From assembly GCA_964247055.1 (NCBI GenBank), contig OZ176056.1:8060001-8124000 (forward strand): a stretch of DNA of 64,000 bases, in the 5' to 3' direction. Source of the stretch: Paragordius varius. Its lineage: Eukaryota; Nematomorpha. Of the stretch, positions 48,524 to 61,300 are shown in pieces. The position numbers and the translations under genes were made by a program. Position 1 is the first letter of the stretch, and each line of letters starts with the position of its first letter. The notes beneath the pieces were generated by a model that was not told where the DNA came from, made no database searches, and worked only from the letters and a program-made list of their open reading frames with translations.

Positions 48524-50085
48524 CACTTCGATTCAAATTGGAGTATCTAAATACCGCAGACTAAATTTGAGTTAGGATTTTTAAAAAACTACTGAAGGAA
48601 ACAGTGCCAGTTTAAATTTATGCCTCTTTCTCAATAAATTATATATATATATGCCAAAATATCTAAATAAAGGGTGGGGTGATAAAAAAAGTCGCACTTG
48701 ATTATAAGTCAAGCGTGGCAAGTTGAGCAAGTTTACTTAAGCCAGTAAGTGTTCACTTGAAGATCGGTGATAATTTAAGTCAAGTCATTTTCTTATGAAT
48801 GTAACATATTTACCACTCAATTAAAATTTTGCGGAAATTATTTTGATCATTTTCAGCCAAATATAAAATAATGCACAAAAGGATAAACAATCAATATATG
48901 CATTTATTGAGGTTTTTCAAACTCACTGGCACGTATTTTATTTAATATTATAGAGTTTTCTAAATATTAAGCCCAATGATAATTTTTAAGTTGATGAAAC
49001 CGGCCCTTAAGACATATATTTTATTTTACCACACTACTTATTTTGTTTGGAATCCATTTGCAAATAGGAAGATGTTTATACAATATATAATTTTATTATT
49101 TTTAATTGATTATTATTATACATTCGAAATAAATTTATATAATAAATTCTTTTTATTAGTTAATAGTGAAGTAACCTTTTGCGTTTATTAAACGAGGATT
49201 TGAAATTTTACAAGATTAATATTTAATTATTAATTTTAAGAAATTTTCGAGAAATCAAATATTTTAGCGGGTTCATGGAATTGATATATTTAGCATATTT
49301 TTTTATACCATGTAAAATATTACAGAGTTTTTCTAAAAATTTATCTTCTTTTGTATCCACCCATATGTTAATTTGCGAAAATTTATCAATAAACAATTTA
49401 TATCATTAAAGAAGGTTTTATTAACATATAAAGCTTAAATTACATATATAAACAGTTTCCAAAATAATTTTCTCCATATTTTAAAATCCCTTAAGTGTGC
49501 CCTACACCACACTTGCAAAATCAAGTTTTACTTGATCATATGATTTTTTATCACCTCCAAATTTTCTTGATTGACTTAAGTCGCCTAATGTAAAATTTTT
49601 CTTATCACATGAAAGCAAGCTATGACTTGAAAAATTGCAAGTTAAGCAAGCCAAAAAAATTTTTTATCACATCACCCAAAGTTTTGTTTTGAAAAAAAGT
49701 TCCATGTCAAACTACTTCGACGCCATTTTATTTTATAAAATTTATGCAAAATATCGTCTTCAATTAATATTAAGGGTTTTTTATTTAAATTACATCTAAC
49801 ATTGATAGAAATATATAAAGCGGTTTATTTTGTATTAATTTATCGAACACATGTCACGTTGACAAAATTTTTACCTTTCGGTTTTAGCTTAAAATAAATA
49901 ATATTAAGTATTTTTGAATAAATGTTTTATATATTCAGGTTTATTAATTTTATATAAGTGCAAAATTTTGCCATGGTTTCGATTCCTTCCCTTTTTTTTA
50001 AAGAATTTAATTTTAAACGGGCCTGGGGTATTTAGCTACCCCAATTTGAATCGAAGGACTAAAATAAATGTGTTGTATCCAAGTG
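48524..50085. mobile_element. Family E MITE interrupted by family F
   Basis: The left end is CACTTCGATTCAAATTGG, the right end ATGTGTTGTATCCAAGTG. After removal of the 1-kb F insertion the E sequence is continuous (…GCCAAAATATCT then TTTTGTTTTGAAAAA). Its right end is only about 20 nt from the first visible NIPSNAP exon. Confidence 0.78.
48672..49677. mobile_element. Family F inverted-repeat element, about 1 kb
   Basis: The tips are GGGTGGGGTGATAAAAAAA and TTTTTTATCACATCACCC. The subterminal regions mirror each other through AAGTCAAGCGTGGCAAGTTG and TTGCAAGTTAAGCAAGCC. The flanks suggest a short A-rich target duplication (AAA or AAAG), not fully resolved. No coding frame is supported; the 71-codon frame at 48976 is AT-rich filler. 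Superfamily unknown. Confidence 0.72.
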
Positions 50086-50104
50086 TAAAATCTGCATTTT
50101 TTAG

Positions 50105-51340
50105 AAAATATCTGTTCTCATACTGCCACAACGAATGAATTGGAAAACAAAAAGCAACTCATTCATAGATTTGTAGATCACTGCTGCCGACATGAACAAA
50201 GTATAAATAATTTTAAAATTTAGATATTTTCCTCAGGAGAATCGGTGTTTACCAAACTATGTACGGATAAATTATATGAAATGAAAATGATAAAGACTAC
50301 ACCCGAAGCACACCTCAAATTTTTGACGCTTGCAAAAGATAATTTACACATGAAAACAAAATTGGCTAAGCTTTTGGGTTATTGGGATACCGAATTTGGC
50401 AGTTTGAATTCTTTAATTCAACTTTGGGAGTATGGTAAATTTTGATTGGCTTATTATTAAATTTAAAGGTTCCTACAAAGAAAGTATCGATACTAGAAAT
50501 CGATTGCATCACGATGAACAGTGGAAGAAAGCTTTTGTTGATAAAGTTTTTCCTTTGGTTGTAAAACAAGAAAATATGACTTTAAGAATGTTGTGTGGAG
50601 ATCCTAACTTCAATCTTGGGGCTAATATGGATGGTTATTTTTTGACCTTTTAATTAAAAAATTTTAATTTATATTAAGTTCACTGGACTAATTAAAGTTT
50701 TTAATTATAATTATTTCTGTTTTTACCAAAATATTATATTAAAATTTATAGATGACATTTTTTCCTTATTTACACAATTGTTGGAATGAATATTATATTA
50801 ATTATTCTACTAGTTTTATTTTATTGTCATAATTGGTTTTTCACAATTATTTTTTATATTTTACCTCTATATTATCAGTGTGTTAAATGAATATATTTTC
50901 TTAAATCATCCATGTTAATCTCTTTATTTATTATAATTATTTTATTTAGAAATTTTAATTAATTATCCTAATAATTAATATTAATGTTTTTTATAGGTGT
51001 GTATTATCGTTTAAACACGTATATGCTTAAGGGACCATTCCATACCATGGCACTTAAATTCAAGGATTCCAGTGAAAAGTTTTACGAGGGCCTTAAAAAG
51101 GCTAATATTAATTGCATGTCTCATATAGCAACTTTCATACCCGAGTCCGATAAAACTAGCAAAAGTTTGTTTTTCATAAGTTTAAAAAAGTTGTGTTTAC
51201 CCTAAGGTTTTTTTAGAATTGCATTTTTGTATGAATTTCAATAAATTTTAAGTTTTAAAAAAAAAATTGGGGGCAAAATGCTTAAAATGTTAGAACTAAA
51301 AAAATAATACACCTGTAATAAAATATGAAACCATTTTACC

Positions 51341-51378
<38 letters not shown>

Positions 51379-52418
51379 TAAAAAATTTTAAAGGTGATTA
51401 TTGTAATTTATTTTCTATAAACAGCACAAAATTTTATAACATATATTATATATTGAGTTCATATATATTTTTAACCTATGTATTACTTTTTGAATATACA
51501 GTCTTTAGTATTTATGATTATAAGAAAATACTTTTTATTTGATATTTTATAACTGGTATTGGTTCAATGAATCATCATTTAATTAGCAGATAGGATAAAA
51601 ATTGGATTTTCTATATTTTCATTTAGCAAATATTAATAAACTTTTAACTCATATATTTTGCCATATATACATTTAGTTTATGAAATTGTAAAATACAACA
51701 ACATGGATGATGAAAGCAAAATTTGCCAAGATTCCAATCTTTGTTCTTTAAGTATCTTCTTTTTAATTTTTTATATATTTTTTATCCAATTTATATAAGG
51801 TTTTTTTTTCATTGTTTAAAAATACAGTATATATATTTTTATTTAAACTGCAAATTTTTTTAAACCTTAGTATCAACATTAGTGATTTCCGACCTTTTTT
51901 TGTTCACATGCCCCGCAAAGTTGAAAAAAATAAATTTCACCCCAAAAAATTATAAAAATGCAAAAATTTATTGTAAAGAACCATAATCAATGAAATATCT
52001 GCGATTGTTGAAATATTTTTTCCATATCGGAGATGTATCTTGATTATTTGCACCTGACATATTTATTAACTTTCTATTTGTTTATATTTTTACTTTTTTA
52101 ATTGAATTCTCAATTTTTTTCACCCCTTGGCTTAATTTTTTGCGCCCTCCTTTTGGGAACCACTGATTTACATAATAATGATTTCAACGGGAAATATATA
52201 TTATTGTATTTTATCAATTTACAACTATTCAAACGCATAATTATAAATCAAGGTTGTTTATAAAATATATTGTCTTTTTCTTTAAAAAAATTTGTTTTTT
52301 AGATATCACATTCTTTTTATTTAATATTTTTTTATTGTTTTTAGAAAATGATATATGTGACATTGCAAATTTGGCAAGTTCTCAGATCTTGACTCCAGTC
52401 TACATTGCCCAAAATTAG
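50105..52418 (+). CDS. NIPSNAP3: NIPSNAP3-type protein, first exon not found
   Basis: NIPSNAP proteins are mitochondrial, with two dimeric alpha-beta-barrel-like NIPSNAP domains; mammalian NIPSNAP1 and 2 act as mitophagy signals. Exons: 50105-50200, 50237-50434, 50469-50633, 50997-51164, 51677-51751, 52345-52418. All junctions agree in phase and encode about 257 aa (mammalian NIPSNAP3A is 247 aa). Landmarks: LYEMKMIKTTPEAHLKFLTL, LAKLLGYWDTEFGSLNSLIQ, LWEYGSYKESIDTR then DEQWKKAF; the second domain opens GVYYRLNTYMLKG, and the end is ILTPVYIAQN. Introns 1 and 2 are 36 and 34 nt; later ones are 363, 512 and 593 nt. The 50105 exon opens at an acceptor with no ATG, so the start and any mitochondrial presequence lie upstream of the transposon at 48524-50085 or are absent. 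Confidence 0.88.
51878..52169. mobile_element. Degenerate hAT MITE in NIPSNAP intron 5
   Basis: The right end, on the minus strand, reads CAGTGGTTCCCAAAAGGAGG, a classic hAT tip. The left end TAGTGATTTCCGACC is its decayed partner. Putative 8-bp flanks ATCAACAT and ATTTACAT agree at 6 of 8 positions. Inner mirrored blocks TTTCACCCC and GCGCCC-type segments support it. Confidence 0.6.
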
Positions 52419-53254
52419 ATGCAAACATCAATTAATTTAAAATAATGCAATTTATATGATTTTATTCAATTTATATTATTATAGATTTTTTAATTTTGAA
52501 CAAAATTTTTAGAAAAATTAACTAGTCAATAGTGTATAGCAAATTTTTAGGTAATCGAATCAAAATTAGTTATTTTTCATAAAGTTTATTATAGCAATTA
52601 AATAATAAATTAATATATTACTCATTTATTTTTTAAATACTGTAATTTTTACGATGCATATGAATATAATTTAAAAAATAATATATTAAAAAATGTGTTT
52701 TGTATAGTAATTATTTTGTAAAAATTACAGCCCAAGTTTTTTAATGGCTATAATAAAAAATAGGTTTACAGTGCATTTGAATATAAAATTTAGTTATATA
52801 TTTATTTATAATTGAATGAAATAGATTTTGAGTTTATTTATTTAGATATGATTTTTGATGGTAAAATATAAACTAGAAATAAGTTTTTCATGTAAATTTA
52901 ATTAAAAAATATTTTAGATCTGTTAGAAAAAATTCCAAATATATATATATATATATATATAATAACACAGCAGCTGCAAGAGTTATCATAAAGCAATTTT
53001 AGGAAATTTTAGTTTTCTTATTGATCCTAACCAATATGAATTCTATATTTTTTGGGGGCACATTTCATTACCCTGAAACTTTTAGCATAGATATATGATA
53101 TATTAACATTTATTTTTTAATGCCCACCATGTGATATAAGTTTAAAGAATTTTAACATAATGAGTGGCATTTAGCAAGCAATATATATAATTTTAAAAGA
53201 ATATTAACATAAAATTAATATTGATCTTATCCTTATATCTGACGCTTTGGTGAT
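52419..53254. other. 3' flank of NIPSNAP, no recognised feature
   Basis: Very AT-rich, with a (TA)n tract near 52941-52960. No frame or repeat supported. Confidence 0.35.
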
Positions 53255-53258
53255 TTAA

Positions 53259-54423
53259 CACTTCGATACAACAAACTCATTTAAGTCCTTTGATTCAAAT
53301 TGGGGTAGTTGGATACCCCAGGCCTGTTTAAAATCAAATACTTAAAGAAGTATGGAAGGAATCGAAACCATGACAAAAATTTGCATTTGTATAACATTAA
53401 CACTTCGATTCAAATTGGGGTATCTAAATACCCCAGACTAAATTTAAATTAAAATTTTCAAAAAACTACCGAAAGAAACGGTCCTAATTTAAATTTATGC
53501 TTCTATCCTGATAAATATTATATAAATATGCCAAAATATCTTGATAAAATTTTGTTTTGAAAAAAAAGTTCCATCTCAAACTACTTCGACGCCATTTTTA
53601 TTTTATAAAAAATTTGAAAAATATCGTCTTCATTTAATTTTAAGGGTAAAACTAAAGCTTATATTTTATATAAATTATATCTAACATTGATAGAAATAGA
53701 AAAAGCGGTTTATTTTGTATTATTTTTTAATTTTACAATTTGACACATGTCACGTTGACTAAATTTTTACCTTTGAGTTTTAGCTCAAAATAAGTAATAT
53801 CAAGTATTTTCGAATAAAATTTTTTATATATTTCGGTTTATTAATGTTATATAAGTGCAAAATTTTTCCATGGTTTGGATTGCTTCCATACTTTTTAAAG
53901 TATTTGATTTTAAACAGGCCTGGGGTATCCACCTACCCCAATTTGAATCGAAGAACTAAAATGAGTGTGTTGTATCCAAGTGTTAATAAACCGAAATATA
54001 TAAAAAATTTAATTCAAAAATACTTGATATGACTTATTTTAAGCTAAAACCGAAAGGTAAAAATTTCGTCAACTTGACATGTGTCAAATTGTAAAATTAA
54101 AAATAATACAAAATAAACCGCTTTTTCTATTTCTATCAATGTTAAATGTAATTTATAAAAAAATAGCTTTAGTTTTACCCTTAAAATTAAATGAAGACGA
54201 TATTTTGTAAAAATTTTGCAAAATAAAAAGGGCGTCGAAGTAGTTTGAGATGGAACTTTTTTTTCAAAACAAAATTTTATCAAGCTATTTTGGCATATTT
54301 ATATAATTTTTATCAGGATAGAAGCATAAATTTAAATTAGAACCGTTTTCTTTAATACTTTTTTAAAAATATTAATTTAAATTTAGTCTGGGGTATTTAG
54401 ATACCCCAATTTGAATCGAAGTG
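53259..54423. mobile_element. Family E MITE carrying another family E copy
   Basis: The outer element starts CACTTCGATACAACAAACTC after TTAA (53255-53258) and ends CCCAATTTGAATCGAAGTG before TTAA (54424-54427). A second E copy interrupts it at an internal TTAA; with that removed the length is about 580 bp, as in E1. Confidence 0.88.
53401..53982. mobile_element. Family E MITE inserted into family E
   Basis: It runs from CACTTCGATTCAAATTGGGG to GTTGTATCCAAGTG, flanked by TTAA at 53397-53400 and 53983-53986. It is inserted in the opposite orientation to its host copy. The host sequence ATAACATTAA continues as TTAATAAACCGAAATATA on the far side. Confidence 0.88.
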
Positions 54424-54689
54424 TTAAATCAAATATTTTAAGGTAAGGTACATGGATGTTATGAATAGGCTGATCTTAAGAAAGCTAGGCCCTTGAATAT
54501 AAAGTAAAGATATATAATAAATAAAGATATGAAACTGTTGGTTAGATTCAAATATTGATAAAACTTTAGTAGATTTTGATCAAAATTAAAGGTCATAATC
54601 ACTAATAAATGGGTGTTTTTTTATGTATTAGTTAAAAAAATAACTTTTAAATATCCATTTTTTTGAAATATAAATAAAAATTTTTAAAA

Positions 54690-54758
54690 TCCAGCGCCCC
54701 TCAACTATGGCGCCAAGTAAATTAGCCCCCCTTTCCATCCCTCTAGCTACGCCCCTGG
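54690..54758 (-). mobile_element. Solo hAT terminus
   Basis: On the minus strand the segment begins CCAGGGGCGTAGCTAGAGGG, the standard tip of many hAT elements. The matching opposite end was not found, so this is a truncated copy. Confidence 0.5.
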
Positions 54759-55311
54759 AGGGACAAATAACTTCATTAACAAAAGTTAGAAAATTTATGT
54801 GGTGATTTTAACGGACATGTGGAACAAAATAGAGAGGTTTTATTACTTGGGTATAACAAATATTTTTTTACTAAAAAGAATATCTATTTATTTACGTACG
54901 AAAATGGAATAAATCGATTATATCCATGTACTGCGAAAATCTTTATTTAAAAAATTAAAATTTTTTCAAAATATCTACTGAATAGATTATTAAAACCATA
55001 ATTTCATATAATATAATTTTTTTATTCCTTTTGCATGCGGAACAAAAGCTTATTGGGGATGTAAAGTTGTCAATATTTAGACCGCCTCTTTTCAAAAAAG
55101 AACTAACTTTTAAAATTACTATTATTCAATCTAAAAATATATATAATATAATATAATTTTTATATTTTTAAGAACCATAAATATTTGCAATCACCTAATG
55201 ATACACCACAAAATGTTTCAAAACCCTTGAATTTATATACTGTTTATCGCATGATAAGCGTACATGCACAAATTTAAATTTAAATGTTAAAATATCGAAC
55301 AGTATTTTAGC

Positions 55312-58300
55312 ATGGATATATTTGCAAACGTTATAACATATTCCAAAAAAGATCGGGAGAAAAAATATAAAAGTGCATTAAATAAACAAAAAGCTCTCCA
55401 ATCAGATGATTTTGATAAAGAATTTTCTTCTAATCAGAAGCAGCTAGTAGATAAGTTAACTCCCTTAAAAAGTGAAGAAATTGACCAAGATGCAACATTA
55501 ATTTCCTTGTATAACAGTTTAATAATAACCGATGATGATGATAACAATAATGAAGTATCAAGAATTAATTGTAGCTCTTCTGAAACTTCAGATTTTATCA
55601 ATTTTTTCTTCCATAACAAATGCAAAAATCGAAGCAGGTATAATTGGATATTTAAAATTTCGATTAGTAAAAATTAATTGTTAAATATGTTTTTTATAAT
55701 ATCTAGCTTGGAAATTTAGTTTTTTCTACGTTTTAAGGGCGAATATTTATTGAAATCGTATTTGACTATCTCAAATTTTTTACTTGTTAATATTTTAAAA
55801 TTTATAACCCCGCTTTTATTTTTGAATATCAGATCTTAAAAACGCGAATGAATAAAATGGAATTATATCAAATTTTAAGAACTTTAACCGGTTTTTTTAA
55901 TTTGACTCGAGATGTATTAAAAAATTGATTTCATAGTTTCGTTTAAGGAGGCCAATTGTATTCTTATAGTTAGGCAAAAATATTACATCAATTTTTATTA
56001 TTGTAATAATTTATTATTCTCATTTTTTATATAGCAAACAACTTTTAAACGCTTACAATAGGCTAAAATCATTCCTACTCTACAACGATCAACAATCGCC
56101 GAATGATCTCATTAAACCTAATCCCAATATATATCATCCTAATTACATATATGATAATGGTGCAAAGGAAATTTTAGATTCTATAAATTTTGACCACCCA
56201 CAATCAAAAGGGCATAAACAATCATTACCCCATATAAAATCTTTATCACGACGTCTATTTAATCGACCATTCAATTCAAATATTCTCCTTTCAAATTTTA
56301 CGAATCACGATGAAAATTTAGTAAAATCATCTTTCCAAATTTCAAATTCCCACGAAAATGTACAACGAAAAACTTTACAAAACGACAACAATACAATGCC
56401 TGTTATACAGTCAAAAAATTCACAATTCTTATTAAATGTTCCAAACAATTTGGGTTCAGGAAACGCAAATAATAAAAAAATTATAGCCAGTAGTACACCA
56501 TTTCAGAGTCCTTTACGGATACTGATTAATTCAAAGTTAGTAATAAATTGCTCTTTTTTTTCTTAAAATGGGGTTAGAAATCCAACGTCTGGTTATAAAA
56601 TGTTTAAGAACACTACTGATGAATGTCATTTAAAATATTAAAACTTAAAGAGAAATATGTTTGGACATTATATAATATTGAGTGGTTCGTTTTGATTTTT
56701 CTTCAAAATCCTAAACCTTTTAATTTGTAGATTAGATTAACGGACGAGTGAATAATACTTTAAATCTTTTGTAAGTTTTTACCTCAAGAATTATATATTA
56801 TTGCCCCAAAAAAATTTCTACGGAGCAGTTATATAAGTATTTTACAATTTCACATTTTTTCTTATGGTAAATTATTAATAATAATACTTTTATTCGATTT
56901 TTTATTCAAATCAATAAACTAAATTGCAATGTTAGTGTGGATTTTCAATGATTTAAAATGAGTCCACAATTCATTTAACTAAAACGTTTTGACTGCAAAT
57001 TATATATGTGCTTTAAAAGACTCCTCATCCTTTGGTGGACTAATATTAAATTGTTTAATAAACTAACAAAGTTTTTTTAGTTTTTGTATTGAGTTTTATC
57101 AAGTCTTTCTATTTTAGACCACAATATAGGAGATTGTAACAAAGTTGCCTAAATATCCAATAATTTAGTTAATACCCATTTTTTAAATAAAAAAAATATG
57201 TTTTTGCAAATATAAATTATTTGTTTTAATAATCCTTATAACTCTATATAACTTTTTTGCGCAGAAAACCGAATAATTCACCAACAACACATTCCAGTAG
57301 CGTTCTACAACCCATAGTTGAAGAATTTATCCCTTCTGTACTACAACTAAAGAATAAAGTTGATGTAATAAACTATTCACCATCACCTACTGTGTTTTTA
57401 CGCAATGTTAAATCCCAATTACATAATAAGGCGCCTAGAAAATCATTTTTTTTAACCTCAATTTACAACAAGAATTTATCGGATGATAGCCATCATACAT
57501 GCGATCATTCTATATTGTTGTTTGAACCAAACTCTTTGATTCAAAATACCGGTTCCAATCTCAAGGATGAATTCTCTGTTAGAAATAGTGTTTTACAGAC
57601 GACAAAAAATGATGATATGCTTCTTCAAAATCCTGAAGGTAAGTTTGGTTGGTTGGTTTTTATAATTTTTTTAAGTTGTGTAAAATTTGTTAAAATATAT
57701 TGTAATTTGAATCTGAATTTTGCCCTTTTTAACTTGAAATGTGTTTAAAACTAGATAGAAATGAAAATTAACATCTTTTAACATGGGTATACATATATTG
57801 AAATGATAATATTAAAAAAATAAACATTAAAGTAAATCATTAAGTTTGTGTTCGAATATTTCTTTATTTATTAGTACACAAAAATTGAAATTATACGGGC
57901 AAAAAAATGTAAAAATATAAAGACAAATATTTTTTTATAAAACTGTACTTTAATAAACATGATTTTTTTAACATAATAATTCATTGTAGTATGCGTTATA
58001 TTGAATAAAGTATGTCCTAAAGATATAAATTGTTAACACAATCAATTAGTATCTATCTATTTTACATTTGGAATTAAAAAACTAGGGTTAAAAAAGTATA
58101 GTTTTTTACTTTTTAGAACTTTATTTTTTATATTATGTTTTTGTCCGTATAATTTCAATTTTTACTGTATACATAAATTAGGTTATCAAGAACCATCCAC
58201 GTCATTTATTAACGATACGGTCAACTTTAAAAGCGAATTATCAGTTTTATTGTTCAATTCAACATATCCCAATCTTTTAAATCCTTCATCCACAAATTAC

Positions 58301-61300
58301 ATTAATAATACTTTTAGTAATAAAAATGAAAATGCAACTATATTAGACCACGTCACCAATAATATTTTTGACAATATTTACGAAACTACGAATGCTCAAA
58401 ATATTGTAACATTTGAAAATATACTCTCCTACTGCATGTGGAAAAATGTAATCTCTTTTGATCGTTTCATAAATCATGTCAAGACGGAATGCTTTTCCAG
58501 GTAAATTTTTTTTGAAACTATGAAAAAAAAAAAGAATATTTATTTCACAATACAAGGGAGAAAGTCCCCTAATAATGATTTTTTATCATAAACTGGTCGT
58601 ACGATAAATTAGATATTAATTATTTAATATAATATTTAATATGGCATATTTTTTTTAAAAAATTGTTGAAGGTTATGTACATTAATTTTTGGCATCCCTG
58701 GTAATAAACCAAAAACGATATGTATCTGAGTAATATGATAAATATTACAGTAGTAATAACTAATATATATATATATATATATTAAAAAACTGTTTATTGG
58801 AAATTTATTTAATAGATCAACACTAAATTCACCTTTGCACATTACTTCGAATTCCGAAAAATAAAATATGTTTTTGGAAAATGAAATATTAACTATATTT
58901 TATGATATTTTTAAATTATGAATCTCTACTCTGATTAAAAATTAAAAGGTAACTATGCCATAAGAAAATATTTACATTAGATTAGCTCGGGATATAAATC
59001 AATAGGCAGCATTTCAGAGGTAATGGTATATACCATATACAATCCGAATTCACTCTAAAAATAAATTATGTGTTTTCGGGCTAATATAACTCATCATTGT
59101 TAATTTCAAACATATCTTTATGGTATGGTTAAGGTGACCAGATTTTTTGAAGGAAAAAGCGGGACAAATCTGAGAAATGGGGGGGGGGGGGTTATAAGGT
59201 GGAATGTACAAATTAAAATTTTTATACAAAAAATTTATTGTAGTATTTATTTATTTTTAACACATGTACATTATATATATAAAAAAATATTTAAATCCTT
59301 GTTATATTTTTTATTTGAGTGAATGCGTAACAGATTGTCACCATTTTATAAAATATTGTAGAAATCTTCACAAGATTTGTAGCATTATATTTGACAGATA
59401 ACACGGCCTTTAAGGTCTCAACATTTAAATTTGATTTTTCCGATGTCCACATCTGATTTACTATGGAAAAAACGCGCTCAGTAGCAGCGTTGGTTCCACG
59501 TAAAGATAATGCAACTACAATTTTTAAAATATTGTATGGAACATAGTTTGTTTCAAAATAATGAAATATTTCCAACCATTTCTTTTCTACTGTATTTTTT
59601 TCTGTTGTCCATAATTTAATTTTTTCATTATTAATATATTTTATAACTAATGATATTTTAGAAAAAAGATATTTTCTGTAAGGTTATTTTGGGAATTTTT
59701 GGGAGATGCAGAAAGGATTTTTGAACATCGCACCAATTAAATTCTGGTTTTAATGTTATCCAATGAAAATGATCAATTTCATTAAATTGCACCGTCCAGT
59801 CTTCCAATAATCTTTACAGTTTGTATAAAACATTTTAATGGTACAAGATATCTTGGCGATTTATTAAGCCTCGTTTTTCTAAATTATTTATAATACGGAT
59901 GTTTACTGGTATAAAATTATTTTATAACCTTTCTACTTTGGAATTTTAGGTTACTAACTTCATTGGCTACTTCGATTGCCGAAGTTTTGTCACTTTCTAT
60001 CAATTTAATAACATTATTAAAGACAGAAGCTTGATTATGTAGGAACTCTAACCATATTGAAGAATCACTTTCAAAAAACTTTTCCAAAGTTGTAGGACAT
60101 TTGTCCTGTGATAAAAAAAAAGATTTTAAAGGATCATTTTTTAAAATTCCTCCGATAGCTGGCAGAAGAGCAAACCAACGTTACAATATTCAAGCATTTT
60201 TTAATATTGAACTTCTGCATTTGCACAGAATTTCTTAAGCGTTTCAACGCGTACCGTGTATATAAAAATAGGAATATAACAACTACATTTTCCACATCTA
60301 GGGGTAACAAATCAGCAGCTGTTTGAATAGCGTTGTGTATTATATGCGCTACACACCCAACGTCAATAATGGATTGAGATTATCTGCTAATTAATGAAAA
60401 TTATTTTTTGTTCCCCTCCTTGCTTTTCCACCGAAGTTCGTATTGGTGTTGTCACCGCAATATGCGATGATTTTGTCTTTTTATTTTTTCCTAGAATATT
60501 CATTATTGAAGTAAAATTATGTCGGAATTCGCACCGGGTAGAGAAATAAAATTTAAAATTTTAATTTTACTCCGGTTTCTGGACAAAATATTTTATTAAC
60601 GTGAGAAATATTTTTGTTTCCTGATTTGATACATCAGAGTATGGCGATATGAAATTAATTTTCAGGAAATCTTTTTGTATTCAGAAAATGCATGTGGCGA
60701 AAGGACAATGCATACAATGCCTTCAGCCTTTGCACGGGCACGAATAACATGTGAGGTACAATCCATAGATCTAAAGGAATGATTGTGATTAACGCGTGAA
60801 AAGATAAAACGCCTTGGGCTAGTGCCAAATTCTTTTCTTCCTCTCCAAAAGCGGTTTTACGATAAAAATCCCTCATTTTGTAAGATGATGCCACCATATC
60901 TAAACATTTTTTATGTTTCTGTCTTTCCATATGCTTTGTAATATTATGCTTACCGCCATGTGGTAGGGTGAACCCCTAACATAAAGCATTCAACAAATGA
61001 TTCATTCTTCGTTTTTTTGATAAAAGGAAATTCTTTCATTAAATCATCGTTAAATTTACAAGCCCTTTTTGTACTCATATTTTAAACTAATCTATATATT
61101 TATAAAAATGGAAAATGCTGGCTTTGTGATCTGGTACCGGAAAACCGGTAGACCCATTCAAATCCAAAGTTCGAAAAAATATAATCATTAATGAATGCCC
61201 CAACAATAGCTTCGCCCTTTTAAATAGGCCCCCAGTTCGGGCCCACCCCGTGTGAAATACGGGTTTTTTTTCAAAACAAAAGTCCACAAAATCGTGTCTT

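Noticed and set aside
57877-58167. Family C MITE as an element that creates introns by itself
   Set aside because: The haspin intron has about 240 nt besides the MITE, and the splice sites are outside the element, so the intron predates it.
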